Source: Pseudoalteromonas sp. S16_S37 (GTDB lineage: Bacteria; Pseudomonadota; Gammaproteobacteria; Enterobacterales; Alteromonadaceae). From it: a DNA stretch of 64,000 nucleotides. Numbering within the stretch: position 1 is the first letter of the stretch; each line of letters begins with the position of its first letter. The translations under genes were made by a program, and so were the position numbers. Below the pieces are notes generated by a model. That model was given only the letters and a program-made list of their open reading frames with translations. It searched no databases and had not been told where the DNA came from. The DNA lies in NCBI RefSeq assembly GCF_014694405.1, contig NZ_JAAUWV010000023.1, forward strand, positions 1 through 64,000, given 5' to 3'. Shown one piece after another: positions 50,534-58,255 of the stretch.

Positions 50534-50543
50534 GATTGCCGTT

Positions 50544-51377
50544 ATGAAACAATATTTAGATTTAATGCGCTATGTAAAAGAGCATGGCACCAAAAAAGAA
50601 GACCGAACAGGCACAGGAACACTGAGCGTATTTGGTTACCAAATGCGTTTTAACCTACAAGAAGGATTCCCCTTGGTGACCACTAAAAAGTGCCACCTAC
50701 GTTCCATTATTCATGAACTGTTGTGGTTTCTTAAAGGTGAGACCAATATTGCTTATCTTAAAGAAAATGGTGTAAAAATTTGGGACGAGTGGGCAACTGA
50801 CGACGGTGAGTTAGGGCCTGTATATGGTAAACAATGGCGCTCTTGGACTGGAGAAAACGGCGTTGTAGTCGACCAGATTAAAGAGTTGATTGAACAGATC
50901 AAAACCAACCCAGACTCGCGTCGTTTAATTGTCAGTGCTTGGAACCCTGCTTTGCTCCCTGACACGCAGTACTCCCCAAAAGAAAATGCAGCAATGGGAA
51001 AACAAGCGCTACCACCTTGCCATACTTTGTTTCAGTTTTATGTTTTAGATGGCAAGTTATCGTGTCAGCTTTATCAACGAAGTGGCGATATTTTCTTAGG
51101 TGTGCCATTTAATATTGCCAGTTATGCGTTGTTAACGATGATGGTTGCGCAAGTATGTGATTTAGAACCTGGTGACTTTATCCATACATTTGGCGATGCA
51201 CACTTGTATTTGAACCATCTAGAGCAGGTAGATGAACAATTATCGCGTACGCCGTTTGCTAAACCAACAATGACGATAAACCCTGATGTAAAGGATATTT
51301 TTTCTTTTACTTATGAAGACTTTAAGCTTGAGGGATATCAAGCACATCCACATATTAAAGCACCCGTGGCCATTTAG
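50544..51377 (+). CDS. thyA: Thymidylate synthase
   Basis: The product is 277 residues; the enzyme methylates dUMP with methylene-THF. The catalytic Cys is in [11 protein letters not shown] (near residue 159), with the phosphate-binding Arg motifs in [15 protein letters not shown] and the [18 protein letters not shown] block. Compared with E. coli (264 residues) there is a short insertion (about 12 residues, [12 protein letters not shown]) before the catalytic Cys, which is known in some ThyA proteins. galU follows by 8 bases. Confidence 0.95.
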   Translation: MKQYLDLMRYVKEHGTKKEDRTGTGTLSVFGYQMRFNLQEGFPLVTTKKCHLRSIIHELLWFLKGETNIAYLKENGVKIWDEWATDDGELGPVYGKQWRSWTGENGVVVDQIKELIEQIKTNPDSRRLIVSAWNPALLPDTQYSPKENAAMGKQALPPCHTLFQFYVLDGKLSCQLYQRSGDIFLGVPFNIASYALLTMMVAQVCDLEPGDFIHTFGDAHLYLNHLEQVDEQLSRTPFAKPTMTINPDVKDIFSFTYEDFKLEGYQAHPHIKAPVAI

Positions 51378-51385
51378 GAGATAAA

Positions 51386-52264
51386 ATGAAAGCCGTGATT
51401 CCAGTTGCCGGTTTAGGCACTCGTATGTTGCCTGCAACAAAAGCTATTCCAAAAGAAATGTTACCCATCGTTGATAAACCGCTTATCCAGTACGTGGTGA
51501 ACGAGGCAGTTGCGGCCGGTGTAAAGGAAATAGTATTGGTTACTCATTCAAGTAAAAACTCGATTGAAAACCACTTTGATACCAGTTTTGAACTGGAAGC
51601 AACCCTAGAAAAACGTGTTAAGCGTCAGCTCCTCGAAGAGGTACAATCTATTTGTCCAAAAGATGTAACCATCATTCATGTGCGTCAAGGTGAAGCAAAG
51701 GGGCTCGGGCATGCCATTAACTGTGCAGGCCCAATTATTGGTGATGCGCCTTTTGTTGTTATGTTACCCGATGTACTTATTGATGAAGTGGCTAGCGACT
51801 TATCAAAAGATAACTTAGCGCAAATGATCCAGCGATTTAAAGAGCATGGACAGAGCCAGATCATGGTAGAGCCAGTTGCACATGAAGACGTTGATAAGTT
51901 TGGTATTGCAGATATTGGTGACGTAAAGCTTAAACCAGGTGAAAGTGCAGATCTGAATACCTTGGTTGAGAAACCAGCAGTTGATGAAGCACCTTCAGAT
52001 TTAGCTGTTGTTGGGCGCTATGTGCTTAGTAAAGAAATTTGGCCGTTACTTGCGAAAACGCCGTTAGGTGCGGGTGGAGAAATTCAGCTCACTGATGCAA
52101 TAGCAATGTTGATGGAACAAGAAAAAGTACAAGCTTATGCAATAAAAGGCAAAAGCCATGACTGCGGTAGCAAGCTTGGATATCTGCAAGCCAATGTTGA
52201 GTACGCACTAAGAAGAGCTGAATTTTCAGAGCCTTTAAAGGCCCACATAAAATCTCTTCTTTAA
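51386..52264 (+). CDS. galU: UTP-glucose-1-phosphate uridylyltransferase
   Basis: This 292-residue enzyme makes UDP-glucose for LPS and exopolysaccharide synthesis. The nucleotide-binding start [21 protein letters not shown] and later VEKP and [14 protein letters not shown] motifs are diagnostic. AGGAG lies 7 bases before the ATG. It is the last gene of the lgt-thyA-galU run. Its terminator contains a sigma-54 promoter for the next genes. Confidence 0.95.
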   Translation: MKAVIPVAGLGTRMLPATKAIPKEMLPIVDKPLIQYVVNEAVAAGVKEIVLVTHSSKNSIENHFDTSFELEATLEKRVKRQLLEEVQSICPKDVTIIHVRQGEAKGLGHAINCAGPIIGDAPFVVMLPDVLIDEVASDLSKDNLAQMIQRFKEHGQSQIMVEPVAHEDVDKFGIADIGDVKLKPGESADLNTLVEKPAVDEAPSDLAVVGRYVLSKEIWPLLAKTPLGAGGEIQLTDAIAMLMEQEKVQAYAIKGKSHDCGSKLGYLQANVEYALRRAEFSEPLKAHIKSLL

Positions 52265-52287
52265 GGAATTTACAGCAATAAAATTAT

Positions 52288-52316
52288 AAAAAAGTGCCTT
52301 CTATGGCACTTTTTTT
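52288..52316 (+). terminator. Terminator after galU
   Basis: AAAAAAGTGCC-TTCTAT-GGCACTTTTTTT is a perfect hairpin with T7. Its descending arm and T-tract double as a sigma-54 promoter (next entry). Confidence 0.88.
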
Positions 52317-52319
52317 GCT
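52304..52319 (+). promoter_or_regulatory. Sigma-54 promoter inside the galU terminator
   Basis: TGGCAC-TTTTT-TTGCT matches the -24/-12 consensus TGGCAC-N5-TTGCW at every fixed position, with GG and GC separated by exactly 10 bases. Transcription would start near 52330, just before the ribosome binding site AAGGAG of the gene at 52345. In this group of bacteria sigma-54 with FlrA/FlrC drives flagellar genes. Confidence 0.75.
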
Positions 52320-52344
52320 ACAAGTCGTAAAGGAGTCGAGTCGA

Positions 52345-52914
52345 TTGACGGAAATGAGTGCGATGTTAGCGAAAAATATGATTGTTCTTTTCTTTGTTGT
52401 TTTAATGCCTGCGTGTGCTTTATTAGGTGAAACCCCTCACAACACACAACAGCCAATATATCGCTCAGACTTAGAGCCTTATATATCTCAATGGGAAGAG
52501 AACAAGCAAAGTATGGAGAGGTTAAAAGAAATGGAGCAGGACCTCACCTTGCTTTTACAGTTGGTGGCGTCACAAGCAGATCTGGAAGCTCCCCCAGAGC
52601 AACTGCGTAGTGATGTACAAAGAGTCACTCACAAAGCTCAGCCGCAACAAACTGTACTGGATATGCAAAACCAAGTCTTTGTTAAACTTCGTACATTTTT
52701 GCAAAAGGCACCTGCCGAGCGTTATCTCAAAAGCTTTACCAATCAGTACCCACAGTTGAGCGCGGTGATGTCTTATAAAGTCGTGCCCCAAAGTAAAAAT
52801 CATAGTGATTTTTATGTTGTTTTAGCAGGGCCTTTTAAGACGGATGATGATGCCACTAAGGTTTGCTTTGTTATGCACCAACTTAATGAAGCGTGTCAGC
52901 TGTTCAATCAATAA
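52345..52914 (+). CDS. SPOR-type envelope lipoprotein (paralog 1)
   Basis: The 189-residue product starts at TTG 52345, which has AAGGAG 9 bases upstream; ATG 52354 is an alternative. The signal sequence (MIVLFFVVLMPAC) ends in a weak lipobox. A coiled coil follows (WEENKQSMERLKEMEQDLTL, about 53-72). The C-terminus resembles a SPOR domain (FYVVLAGPFKTDDDATKVC...), with C174 and C184 (CX9C). SPOR domains bind denuded glycan strands of peptidoglycan. The coiled-coil motif is shared with the gene at 56216. It is first in the presumed sigma-54 operon that runs through the usher-like gene. Confidence 0.6.
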   Translation: MTEMSAMLAKNMIVLFFVVLMPACALLGETPHNTQQPIYRSDLEPYISQWEENKQSMERLKEMEQDLTLLLQLVASQADLEAPPEQLRSDVQRVTHKAQPQQTVLDMQNQVFVKLRTFLQKAPAERYLKSFTNQYPQLSAVMSYKVVPQSKNHSDFYVVLAGPFKTDDDATKVCFVMHQLNEACQLFNQ

Positions 52915-52942
52915 TTTAGTATGATCCTGATATTTACTAAAA

Positions 52943-53206
52943 GTGAGTGTAGAAAAGTCAGGCAACTATAGCAGTTTTGGTCAATTCGAAGTGTGGTTTA
53001 CCCCTCAAAACAGTGATACACCTCAACGGATTGCAGTACAACCACACACTAGCATCTATGCTGAACTACAAAATGCGACGGTTGAGTTGAGGGCGATTGA
53101 CGGGTTCAAGTTCAACCAAAAAGGGTCAATTAAGGTGAACTATATTGGTCAGCAGGAGTATGCAGATCATACCTTTGCTCAATATTCGGTTCCATTTAGC
53201 CTTTGA
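52943..53206 (+). CDS. Small beta-rich protein, unknown
   Basis: The 87 residues include no signal peptide. The sequence (SSFGQFEVWFTP, RIAVQPHTSIYAEL, VNYIGQQEYADH) alternates hydrophobic and polar residues, suggesting a small beta-sandwich. GTG 52943 is the only upstream start in frame and lacks a good ribosome binding site. The position, 28 bases after a lipoprotein gene and 14 before an usher-like gene, invites comparison with a pilus chaperone or subunit, but I see no such motif. It could also be the C-terminal remnant of a larger gene. Confidence 0.45.
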   Translation: MSVEKSGNYSSFGQFEVWFTPQNSDTPQRIAVQPHTSIYAELQNATVELRAIDGFKFNQKGSIKVNYIGQQEYADHTFAQYSVPFSL

Positions 53207-53220
53207 GTTAGGTAGCAAAC

Positions 53221-56166
53221 GTGCGAGTAAACTTAAAGGGATTGTTACTTGCAGCTTGTGCATTTGTATCTAGTGTTAAAGCTGCCAACGACTATGCTGC
53301 CATTTTAGAGGTATTGAAAAGACTCGATGATAAACTGGTTGAGTCTCAGCTAGCCCCATCGCTACAAAGTACATCTCACAGTATTCCTGAAGGTGAGATG
53401 TTATTTTTATCTCTTTATTTAGACAGTAACTACTTAGGCGAAGTCATTGCAATAAAAAGCAAATCTGGTGCTTGGCTGGAGCTGAATGGCTTTTTTGACA
53501 GTCTTGATTTCGCTATCCAACGCAGTGCACGTGGATATGAAGGTTGGTTCATTGATGCGGATAACAAATTTACCTTTGATGAGAATTCCCTAACCGCAAA
53601 GATAGCAGAGCAAACTGTAACAATAAAAGCGCAAGAGTTATATAAAGATCAAGATGATATCTATATAGATATGGCTGTTTTAGCCGCTTGGTTTGATCTT
53701 GACTTATCAGCTGATTATGGTGCGCAAGATGTTACGGTGAGTTCTAAACATGTTCTTCCAATAGAAGCAAAGCTTGACCGCGCAAGGCGCTCTAAAAAGC
53801 AGTTAGTTGCCAATAAATACGCTACCAAACCATGGAAGGCTAGTCCTTATCGATTGCTATCCTCGCCGTTGATGGATGTGCAGTTAGGCTATCAAAAGAG
53901 TGACCTTCGAGAAGGTGTGAATTACTCCGTATTAGGTGCTCACGACTTTGCGTACATGCGCAGCGAATATTTCTTTTCAGGGCAACAAGGGAATTTGCTT
54001 AATCAATCTCGACTCACCTTTAGTAGAGATGATGAACAAGCACAGCTATTTGGCGCGCTACAAGCCTCTGAGTTTAAAATCGGTGATGTGATTGCAACAC
54101 GAGTAGGGGGACTTCATCAGAATCAGCTCGCAAGGGGAATAAAACTATCTAACGCACCACTGGATACATTGCTTGACCAAAATCGTATTTCAATCACAGG
54201 AGAAGTACAAAATGGTTGGGACGTAGAGTTATATCAAAATGGTGTACTGGTTGAGCAAAAATTTGATAGTAGTGATGGCCGCTATTTGTTTGAAAATATT
54301 AATTTGCTTGTTGGCTTAAATGAATTTGAAATTATTTTGTATGGACCACAAGGTCAGGTTGAAAAACGCACGCAGCAATATTTCATAGACGGTAGTGCGC
54401 TCGAGTCGGGGCAGGGAGTATATGAGGTTTCTATTACTCAACAAGGGCATAGAGTGTTTGATGATAAGCAGTATCAAATAGGTTCATTGGGCTGGTTACT
54501 GTCAACGCGTTATGAACAAGGGCTATCAGACACTCTGTCGCTCTACGGTGCAACTTCAGTGCGAGAAGGGATAGCTGAGGGCCCTAAAAACACTATATCG
54601 GTTGGCAGTAATATGACCTTAGCGAATAGATTCTTGGTTAACGTCAGCTACGAGCGAGATGATTTTTCGCAATCTAGGTTAGAGCTTGTGACACGCGCCA
54701 AGCTATTGCACCAAGCCATGCGCTTACATTATAAACGCTTAACAAAAAGCACTTCCGCGAACTTTGTTGATAAAAATACCACTACTCAAGCTAACTTAGG
54801 CTTGGAGCTTTCCGGCAACATTACGTCCCGTGACTATGGAAGGCTAAATTATCGAAATACGCTTTCTTATACTCAACAGCAAAACCAAACAAGCACAAAA
54901 ACCTTTACCAATTCGCTTAACTATATGTTCGATAGATACGCGTTGGGTAATCAACTTAGCTGGAATCAGTTGTCAGATGGTAGACACACAAGCTTAGGTA
55001 GTGCTCAGATGCAGGCAAGGTTTGGGAAGGTGTATAGCCGCTTATCTGTGAATTATACGCTTAAGCCAGAAAGAGACATAACAAGTTACTCAGCCGAATT
55101 TTACACAAATTTATTGGCTGACCTTCAAGCGCAGTTCACCTACACAAGCTCACTAGATAACGACTTAGATACCACTAAGTTAACCTTGGGTTGGCAAACA
55201 GATGACTTCAGTGTGAATACTTCAATGTCTTACAATAGTGATGATCATTGGCAGCTTGGGTTCTTTGGGCGTTTTAGTATTGGATACAATGTTATGGACA
55301 ATAGTTATTTTACGTCTCGACGTAGTTTAACGCAAAGTGGCAGTACTCTTGTTCGCGTATTCTTGGATCATAACAACAATGGCCGACTCGATGAGGGAGA
55401 GGCGTTGGTCGAAAATTTAAGAGTTAAAGCGGTTCAAGCGCACCGCCATGGCTTGACTAATACTCAAGGGATCGCTGAATTGACAGGCATGCTGGCAAAT
55501 AGAAAAACAGATATTGAGCTTGATGAGCAAAGTATCAATGACCCATTTTTCGTTCCCAGAGATGCTGGTGTATCAATTACCCCCCGAGCTGGCTTTGTGG
55601 AGTATGTTGACTTTCCTTTAGTGAATGCCAGTGAGGTAGAAGGTAGTCTCTATGCTCAAAGAGGCAAAGTTTTGCCGTATACCAAAGTGAATCTGCTAGA
55701 TGCAGACGGTAAACTGGTAGCACAGACAGAATCTGCATTTGATGGATATTATTTATTCACTGGCTTAAAGCCAGGGCAATATGTGGCGCAAGTTGAGGAA
55801 AAGCAGCTGGAACAAAAAAACCTTAAAGTTACACAAGAGGTAATGGTGGAGTTGCCAAACGAGGGAAGCGTATTATCTGGTGTTGATCTGTCTTTAAAAG
55901 AGAAAGATAAATTTAATGGCTCATTTGCCAGCCTTGGCGAGTTTTCATCCTTATCAATATTAAAAACATACTTTGTTTTGATCAATAAGCGTTTAAAGAG
56001 TATGCCAGGATATAGCCCTTTTTATTTTAAAGAATCGAATAGTGATAAATACATACTGGCTGCGAGTTACTCTGCGCAGCCCTCTAAAGTCGTCAACACG
56101 GTGTGTGAATTAGTAAAGCAACGAGAGCTTAAGTGTGAAGTAAAACAAGCGCTTATAAGATACTGA
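53221..56166 (+). CDS. Usher-like outer-membrane beta-barrel protein with C-terminal SPOR-like segment
   Basis: This 981-residue protein starts at GTG 53221 (TTAGGT upstream). A signal peptide ends near SSVKA (about 21). Residues about 330-385 (GWDVELYQNGVLVEQKF, then RYLFENINLLVGLNEFEIIL) match the E-set region of CS1/TcfC-type fimbrial ushers. A long beta-strand-rich barrel region follows (about 390-700). Near 711 is a Ca-binding SdrD/carboxypeptidase-regulatory-like module (VFLDHNNNGRLDEGEAL), and a second such module follows near 810-880. The last 40 residues are SPOR-like with C962/C972 (CX9C). No chaperone or pilin gene is adjacent, so an ordinary fimbrial usher is unlikely. Confidence 0.6.
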   Translation: MRVNLKGLLLAACAFVSSVKAANDYAAILEVLKRLDDKLVESQLAPSLQSTSHSIPEGEMLFLSLYLDSNYLGEVIAIKSKSGAWLELNGFFDSLDFAIQRSARGYEGWFIDADNKFTFDENSLTAKIAEQTVTIKAQELYKDQDDIYIDMAVLAAWFDLDLSADYGAQDVTVSSKHVLPIEAKLDRARRSKKQLVANKYATKPWKASPYRLLSSPLMDVQLGYQKSDLREGVNYSVLGAHDFAYMRSEYFFSGQQGNLLNQSRLTFSRDDEQAQLFGALQASEFKIGDVIATRVGGLHQNQLARGIKLSNAPLDTLLDQNRISITGEVQNGWDVELYQNGVLVEQKFDSSDGRYLFENINLLVGLNEFEIILYGPQGQVEKRTQQYFIDGSALESGQGVYEVSITQQGHRVFDDKQYQIGSLGWLLSTRYEQGLSDTLSLYGATSVREGIAEGPKNTISVGSNMTLANRFLVNVSYERDDFSQSRLELVTRAKLLHQAMRLHYKRLTKSTSANFVDKNTTTQANLGLELSGNITSRDYGRLNYRNTLSYTQQQNQTSTKTFTNSLNYMFDRYALGNQLSWNQLSDGRHTSLGSAQMQARFGKVYSRLSVNYTLKPERDITSYSAEFYTNLLADLQAQFTYTSSLDNDLDTTKLTLGWQTDDFSVNTSMSYNSDDHWQLGFFGRFSIGYNVMDNSYFTSRRSLTQSGSTLVRVFLDHNNNGRLDEGEALVENLRVKAVQAHRHGLTNTQGIAELTGMLANRKTDIELDEQSINDPFFVPRDAGVSITPRAGFVEYVDFPLVNASEVEGSLYAQRGKVLPYTKVNLLDADGKLVAQTESAFDGYYLFTGLKPGQYVAQVEEKQLEQKNLKVTQEVMVELPNEGSVLSGVDLSLKEKDKFNGSFASLGEFSSLSILKTYFVLINKRLKSMPGYSPFYFKESNSDKYILAASYSAQPSKVVNTVCELVKQRELKCEVKQALIRY

Positions 56167-56183
56167 TTAAAATGGAATAGAAA

Positions 56184-56215
56184 ATGTATAAATATCGTTT
56201 TTTAAAAAGCAATGG
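56184..56215 (+). other. Possible -1 frameshift site at the start of the SPOR lipoprotein gene
   Basis: ATG 56184 opens a 12-codon frame (MYKYRFLKSNGC) that closes with TAA. The in-frame slippery heptamer T-TTA-AAA lies at 56200-56207. A -1 shift there would join the frame to the downstream lipoprotein (MYKYRFLKKQWVLTLATLVM then LNGC), giving a perfect lipoprotein signal sequence. The alternative explanations are a one-base deletion in a T6A5 run, real or a sequencing error. Confidence 0.5.
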
Positions 56216-56899
56216 GTGTTAACTTTGGCTACGCTTGTTATGCTAAATGGCTGCGCTACCACTAAGTCACACAATGAAGATGTAGCAACTATTACTAAGT
56301 CAGAACTTGAGCAATTACAACAAGCTGCACAGCAGTGGCAAGAAGCAAAAGGGGGGGTAGAGAGGCTGCTGAAAATAGAAAAAGATCTCAGCTTACTGAT
56401 CGCCCAATTAGATGGATTAGTTAAACGCCAAGTAGCGCAAGAGTCTGAGCAAAATAGGTATGCTTACAGTGACACCAAAGTAATGGAAAGTTCAACAAAG
56501 CAGCAATCATCAGAAAAGAAGGAAGGTATTAATTTGCCTGTACTGCCTTCTCAGTCGAGCAGTTTGCAGCTAGCGCCGATTGAGAAAAATACTGTTACTT
56601 CAACAGATTTAAGCGCAAAAACACCAACCTTAAAATATGCGCTACAGCTAAGCTCGGTTACGCAAAAAAGCCGACTTGATAACTTGATCCCAGATCTCAA
56701 AGCCAAGTTACCAAAAACCTTAGGTCAAAATTTAAACATTGAAACCGCTCAGGTCAATAACGTAACATTTTATCGTTTAAAAGCGGGTGGGTATGCAGAT
56801 AAACAACAAGCTTTAGATACATGTACAAACCTTAAGGCTAAATCTATTAACTGCATAGTTAGTTTTTTTGATGAGCAATCAGCAAAAACTCGGCTCTAG
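56216..56899 (+). CDS. SPOR-type envelope lipoprotein (paralog 2)
   Basis: The 227 residues start at GTG 56216, the only start in this frame, which has no ribosome binding site and gives a signal sequence without basic residues (MLTLATLVMLNGC). A frameshifted start at ATG 56184 would be better. Lipobox LNGC is followed by a coiled coil (WQEAKGGVERLLKIEKDLSL) alignable with the protein at 52345. A Ser/Gln-rich linker and a SPOR domain (about 150-220, YALQLSSVTQKSRLDNL, FYRLKAGGYADKQQALDTC) follow, with C203/C213 (CX9C). It likely binds septal or polar peptidoglycan. Confidence 0.65.
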   Translation: MLTLATLVMLNGCATTKSHNEDVATITKSELEQLQQAAQQWQEAKGGVERLLKIEKDLSLLIAQLDGLVKRQVAQESEQNRYAYSDTKVMESSTKQQSSEKKEGINLPVLPSQSSSLQLAPIEKNTVTSTDLSAKTPTLKYALQLSSVTQKSRLDNLIPDLKAKLPKTLGQNLNIETAQVNNVTFYRLKAGGYADKQQALDTCTNLKAKSINCIVSFFDEQSAKTRL

Positions 56900-56908
56900 A
56901 TAGTATTT

Positions 56909-56924
56909 AGGTATACTTTTTGCA
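56909..56924 (+). promoter_or_regulatory. Candidate sigma-54 promoter of the FlgO-like genes
   Basis: AGGTAT-ACTTT-TTGCA keeps the invariant GG and GC 10 bases apart and has a perfect TTGCA. The -24 half is imperfect. The predicted start near 56935 gives a 22-base leader, similar to flgT and flgP. Confidence 0.55.
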
Positions 56925-56956
56925 TTTAACTAACCAGAATTCTTTGTTTAGGTTAG

Positions 56957-57559
56957 ATGATAATGCGTTTAGTCCTATTATTGTTATGTGTTGGCCTAGT
57001 TGGCTGTCAAAACGTTGAAGACGTGAGAAAGCGACACCCCCTTTATGTAACACCCGAAAAAACAATGGCACCTTATACCGTGCATCAATATGTGAGCGAC
57101 TTGAGCATTCAGTTAAGCAACATTACTGGTGTGCGTAAACGCAATGCGCGTATAGCTGTAATGAGTTTTTTTAAAGCGGATGGCCTAGGTGAAACTCTTG
57201 CAGATCAACAAGCTTCCGGGCTTAGCCAGCAGATCCAAGAAAGCCTGCTGACACAATTTACGCAGCTAGGCTATCACACTGTAGAGCACCGCCTAGAGAA
57301 CGAACTAACATTACTAGATACCGCTGACAGCATGCTGAGTCGTCGTATTGACAACCTACGTGAGCGCCAGAATATTGACTTTGTGATTGCCGGCAGTCTG
57401 ACCCAACAGCAGCATGCTTACATAGTCAATGCTCGACTGATAGATATGCGAACTGGACGTGTTGTGTCGGCAGCGACAACAGAAATTCCAGTGAATGTAA
57501 TGTGGTCGGATGAAAAAGTACTGCAACGCGATGGGTTGCTTTACCGCACAGAATATTAA
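56957..57559 (+). CDS. FlgO-like outer-membrane lipoprotein (paralog 1)
   Basis: The 200-residue protein has a signal sequence with lipobox GLVGC (Cys near 17). The FlgO domain (about 38-185) shows YVSDLSIQLSNI, ARIAVMSFFKADG, QIQESLLTQFTQLGYHTVEHR and FVIAGSLTQQQHAYIVNARLID. In Vibrio, FlgO is an outer-membrane lipoprotein needed for flagellar H-ring/basal stability and motility. This copy is the most divergent of three tandem paralogs. It is followed 13 bases later by the second. Confidence 0.7.
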   Translation: MIMRLVLLLLCVGLVGCQNVEDVRKRHPLYVTPEKTMAPYTVHQYVSDLSIQLSNITGVRKRNARIAVMSFFKADGLGETLADQQASGLSQQIQESLLTQFTQLGYHTVEHRLENELTLLDTADSMLSRRIDNLRERQNIDFVIAGSLTQQQHAYIVNARLIDMRTGRVVSAATTEIPVNVMWSDEKVLQRDGLLYRTEY

Positions 57560-57572
57560 TGAGGAACATACA

Positions 57573-58247
57573 ATGAAGAATTATTTGTATATTTTGCTTT
57601 TACCATTGAGTGTTGGCTGTGCAAATATGTTGGACAGTTTGAGTGCTAAGAGCCAACAAGTTGGAGGTAGCAGCGCACAACGCGATGTGATGGCTCCTAA
57701 TACGTCTAAAGATGCGTTTCAGTCACGTAATGCAGTGCCAAACATTATGAGTCAAAGAGCCAGTATCAGTCGTAAGAACATAAATCATTATGTACGAGGG
57801 ATAATGCAAGACTTGGTTGAGAATCTGCAGTACGTTAACGCAAAAACACCTCTAGCTGTATCAAGTTTTGTGTATCTTGATGATGATTATGCTCAAGCGA
57901 CATTATTAGGCAATCAGTTATCAGAAAGCTTCATGCATGAACTGCATAAGTTTGGTGTGTCTGTGGTTGATTTCAAGACGACAGATTACATGCGGGTAAC
58001 GCCGCAGGGAGACTTTGTATTTAGCCGAGATTACTTAGAGCTAAATGAAACTCAAAACTTTGAGTATGTGCTAGCAGGCACCTTAGTTAATCACCAAGGT
58101 GGTGTATTGGTTAACGCCCGTATTGTAGGTATTAATAGCAAAGCGGTTGTTGGCTCTGCGCAGGGGTTTATACCTCAGTCGGTAGTGGATGCTCTCGGCA
58201 ATAGTTACCGAACAGACGGCATTTTAATGAAAAAGGCTAGTAATTGA
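57573..58247 (+). CDS. FlgO-like outer-membrane lipoprotein (paralog 2)
   Basis: The 224 residues start at ATG 57573 with GAGG 8 bases upstream. The lipobox is PLSVGC. The FlgO domain (about 70-215) contains YVRGIMQDLVENL, LAVSSFVYLDDDYA, LGNQLSESFMHELHKFG, VVDFKTTDYMRV and GGVLVNARIVGI. It is closer to the third paralog than to the first, sharing VVDFKTT and FSRD blocks. It stops 8 bases before the start of paralog 3. Confidence 0.75.
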   Translation: MKNYLYILLLPLSVGCANMLDSLSAKSQQVGGSSAQRDVMAPNTSKDAFQSRNAVPNIMSQRASISRKNINHYVRGIMQDLVENLQYVNAKTPLAVSSFVYLDDDYAQATLLGNQLSESFMHELHKFGVSVVDFKTTDYMRVTPQGDFVFSRDYLELNETQNFEYVLAGTLVNHQGGVLVNARIVGINSKAVVGSAQGFIPQSVVDALGNSYRTDGILMKKASN

Positions 58248-58255
58248 GGTGTAAC

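Noticed and set aside
52345-56166. A classical chaperone-usher fimbrial operon
   Set aside because: No periplasmic chaperone with its usual motifs, no pilin and no adhesin are present; the small gene at 52943 has no signal peptide.
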